A stretch of 64,000 bases of DNA from contig CAWFLQ010000014.1 of NCBI GenBank assembly GCA_963816745.1, positions 93,940-157,939 on the forward strand, in the 5' to 3' direction. Position numbers and translations under genes: made by a program. This document shows, piece after piece, positions 62,327 to 64,000 of this stretch (position 1 is the stretch's first letter; every line of letters begins with the position of its first letter). This DNA comes from VAZQ01 sp963816745. Its GTDB lineage: Bacteria; Pseudomonadota; Alphaproteobacteria; Rhizobiales; Xanthobacteraceae. The notes beneath the pieces were generated by a model. That model was not told the DNA's origin. It searched no databases and saw only the letters and a program-made list of their open reading frames with translations.

Positions 62327-62781
62327 AGCATTTTCATAGGGCGAAGGGCATCGAGCGTTCGTGGCGGCCGCGCAGAGTCAGCTTGTGCTCGATCGGGAGG
62401 ATCGGGCTGTAGGGAGTAGCGCAGAGGCCGATCGCCGCCGCCGAGTGGCTGAGCGAGACCATCAGCGACGATGTCGCCGGGGCGCCAGACATGCTGCACA
62501 GAAGCTCGCGCCATCGATAGGGCCGTCGACATGGCGCGGTGCCCAACCCGCAGGGCCGCAACGAACGAGTCGTGCATGGCACGCTCGTGAGAGGCGCTGG
62601 CCTCCGCGGGCAGCGGCCTTTAGCGTCGAAGCTGAAATGATTGCGCGAGCAATGATGTAGGTCATGCCTCGATGCAGACATGCGCGAAGCGCGACGTGGG
62701 CGGAATTCGGTTTGGGAAGCCGCCACCGGAGGGCCGCGCAGGATAGCGCGAAAACGACCGGAATCTGCTCTAGCTTATTGC
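62327..62781. other. 455-nt region without a recognised gene
   Basis: Short reverse-strand frames (62323-62577, 62334-62726) have no ribosome binding site and no recognisable fold. It may be decayed coding sequence beside the IS remnant. No promoter or RNA could be supported. Confidence 0.5.
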
Positions 62782-62834
62782 TGGCGCATGATCTTTTCCG
62801 AAAATCGGTATCCACTTTTCGGGATCATGCGCCA
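62782..62834. repeat. palindrome TGGCGCATGATC-type
   Basis: A 53-nt palindrome with outer arms TGGCGCATGATC and GATCATGCGCCA and inner CCGAAAA/TTTTCGG. This type (GCATGATC with ACTTTTCGG) is a common Rhizobiales dispersed repeat as I recall. It lies 8 nt from the end of the dihydroxyphthalate decarboxylase-like gene and may terminate it. Confidence 0.8.
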
Positions 62835-62842
62835 GGCAACAC

Positions 62843-63892
62843 TCACACCCGCGCCACCCCGCGCACCTCGCGCGGAAAGAGATCGTCCACCGTCATGCGC
62901 TGGTGGGTGACGCCCTGGTCGTGGGCGTAGCGGCAGAATGCTTCGAGCGTCGGCCGGCTCGCCTCGATGCCGTAAGGGTAGGGATCGGGCCCGTAGCCGG
63001 CGGCAATCTCGTCGGCGATCGCCGCCGCCCAGGGCAGCGGGATGCGCGCGCAGGTGAAGTCGGTGAGCCGGGCGAGGCAGCGGCGCTTGGCCTCGTCGAA
63101 CATCTTGTAGAGGTTCATCGCGATCCAGGGATGCTGCTCGAACGCGGTGCGCCGGATCGTCATGAGATGCATGATCGGGAAGATGCCGGTCTTCTTGAAG
63201 AGGCGCTCCTCCTCGGCGCGATAGTCCGGATAGAGCCGCACCACCGGCCCGCCGGGGGCGAACGCGTCGGGCGCACGGGCGGAGATGACGGCGTCGACCT
63301 TGCCGCTCGCGAGCAGGGCGGAAAGGCTGGTATCGGGCCGCGGCTCATAGCGGATGCCGGCGGGAAGCTTGAGCTCCACCTTCTCCGCGCGTCCGGGCTC
63401 GTTGACGCCGGCCTGCAGCCAGCAAATCGTGGTGAGATCGACGCCATACTCTTCCGCCAGGAAGCCGCGAACATAGATGCCGGCGGTCTGCGCCCATTCC
63501 GGGATCCCGACGCGCATGCCCTCGAGGTCCTTGGGCGTCCGGATGCCGCGGTCGCCGCGCACATAGATCGCGGAATGGCGGTGCACCCGCGACGGGAACA
63601 CCGGGATCGCCACCATTGGTGCGTTACCCTGCGACGTCAGCGAAATGTATTTCCCGAACGACAGCTCCGAGACGTCCCATTCCTGCGACCTGGTGAAGCG
63701 GAAGGTGATCTCCTCGATCGACGGGAAAATCAGCGGCGTCAGCGTGATGCCGTCGGCGCGAACGATGCCTTGCGCGATCTCGCGCACGTGCTCGTAGTCG
63801 CAGACCGCGAGCGTGAGGTGGACCGACGCCGTGCCGTTGGTGCTGACGATCTGCGGGCCACGCAGCTCCTGGTCGGATTTTTGGGCGGTCAT
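62843..63892 (-). CDS. 4,5-dihydroxyphthalate decarboxylase (Pht5)-like protein
   Basis: 349 aa. N-terminal LTLAVCDYEHVREIAQGIVRADGITLTPLIFPSIEEITFRFTRSQEWDVSELSFGKY and the segments AIPVFPSRVHRHSAIYVRGDRGIRTPKDLEGMRVGIPEWAQTAGIYVRGFLAEEYGVD match the Pht5 family, which has a periplasmic-binding-protein (NMT1-like) fold. Members decarboxylate 4,5-dihydroxyphthalate to protocatechuate; others may be binding proteins without catalysis. No signal peptide is seen, favouring a cytosolic enzyme. The start ATG follows GGGGAG. It fits the phthalate-type Rieske oxygenases elsewhere in the window. Confidence 0.85.
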   Translation of the reverse strand: MTAQKSDQELRGPQIVSTNGTASVHLTLAVCDYEHVREIAQGIVRADGITLTPLIFPSIEEITFRFTRSQEWDVSELSFGKYISLTSQGNAPMVAIPVFPSRVHRHSAIYVRGDRGIRTPKDLEGMRVGIPEWAQTAGIYVRGFLAEEYGVDLTTICWLQAGVNEPGRAEKVELKLPAGIRYEPRPDTSLSALLASGKVDAVISARAPDAFAPGGPVVRLYPDYRAEEERLFKKTGIFPIMHLMTIRRTAFEQHPWIAMNLYKMFDEAKRRCLARLTDFTCARIPLPWAAAIADEIAAGYGPDPYPYGIEASRPTLEAFCRYAHDQGVTHQRMTVDDLFPREVRGVARV

Positions 63893-64000
63893 GGAGAGCT
63901 CCCCTGCATTCTCGCCATTGTTATCGGGGCGCCCGCCGTCCGCAATAACTCGTGGTCGCGGGTGCGATGCCCATCACGTCGGTCAACAATTTCGGCTTTA
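63893..64000. other. window end, no gene supported
   Basis: 108 nt upstream of the Pht5-like gene. No open frame or clear promoter can be assigned before the edge. Confidence 0.5.

Noticed and set aside
62323..62726. Reverse-strand open frames beside hairpin copy D
   Set aside because: No ribosome binding site, no coherent domain and Arg/Pro-rich composition. I could not support them as genes.

Overview
The window is a high-GC alphaproteobacterial chromosome segment. The best fit is a Hyphomicrobiales (Rhizobiales) organism near Bradyrhizobium, Rhodopseudomonas or Pseudolabrys. The evidence is a hopanoid biosynthesis cluster, an Irr-type iron control element, a tRNA-His with discriminator A73 and no encoded G-1, several families of dispersed palindromes, and tandem Bug/TctC-type binding proteins. 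This placement is inference from gene content.

Layout. 1-3 kb: a CaiB/BaiF CoA-transferase (cut by the window edge), malonyl-CoA decarboxylase and an SDR. 3.1-7.8 kb: glycerol catabolism (glpD, glpK) interleaved with two paralogous receiver-domain proteins. 8-11 kb: a polyamine-type ABC transporter without its binding protein. 11-21.5 kb: a catabolic locus around an IclR regulator. Leftward from it runs a six-gene operon (ABC permease, binding protein, enoyl-CoA hydratase, thiolase, OB-fold partner, ADP-forming acyl-CoA synthetase). Rightward lie the matching ABC ATPase, a Rieske oxygenase and an NTF2-like protein. 21.5-29 kb: AsmA, 3-oxoacid CoA-transferase, an Fe(III) ABC importer behind an ICE box, and a VWA-like DUF1194 protein. 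29-33.4 kb: a PAS histidine kinase and a D-tartrate-dehydratase-like enolase-superfamily enzyme. 33.5-48.5 kb: two phasins, tRNA-His, then isoprenoid and hopanoid genes (FPP synthase, hpnB, hpnC, hpnD, hpnE, shc, hpnH, dxs, hpnN). 48.5-55.7 kb: a Rieske dioxygenase system with ferredoxin, alpha and beta subunits, a class II aldolase-type decarboxylase, a NitT/TauT importer and an aldehyde dehydrogenase. 55.7-64 kb: a gene-free block of consecutive hairpins, small secreted proteins, CreA, an outer-membrane beta-barrel protein, two Bug proteins, an IS630 remnant and a 4,5-dihydroxyphthalate decarboxylase homologue.

Two things stand out beyond ordinary genes. First, a family of paired, CTAG-bounded hairpins occurs four times as pairs (4.7, 7.9, 17.8, 62.2 kb) and once as a half copy (35.95 kb). 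Arms co-vary within each unit, and a TTT bulge always sits on the inner arm. Second, 56.03-56.42 kb is almost entirely consecutive short hairpins arranged in two closed multi-branch domains.

Many genes are broken by single-base frame changes, concentrated at 3.1-7.1 kb and 31.8-42.5 kb. Protein similarity resumes at once in the next frame, and several indels sit in short G or C runs. I regard most as sequence or assembly errors. Coordinates of those genes are therefore full spans across several frames.
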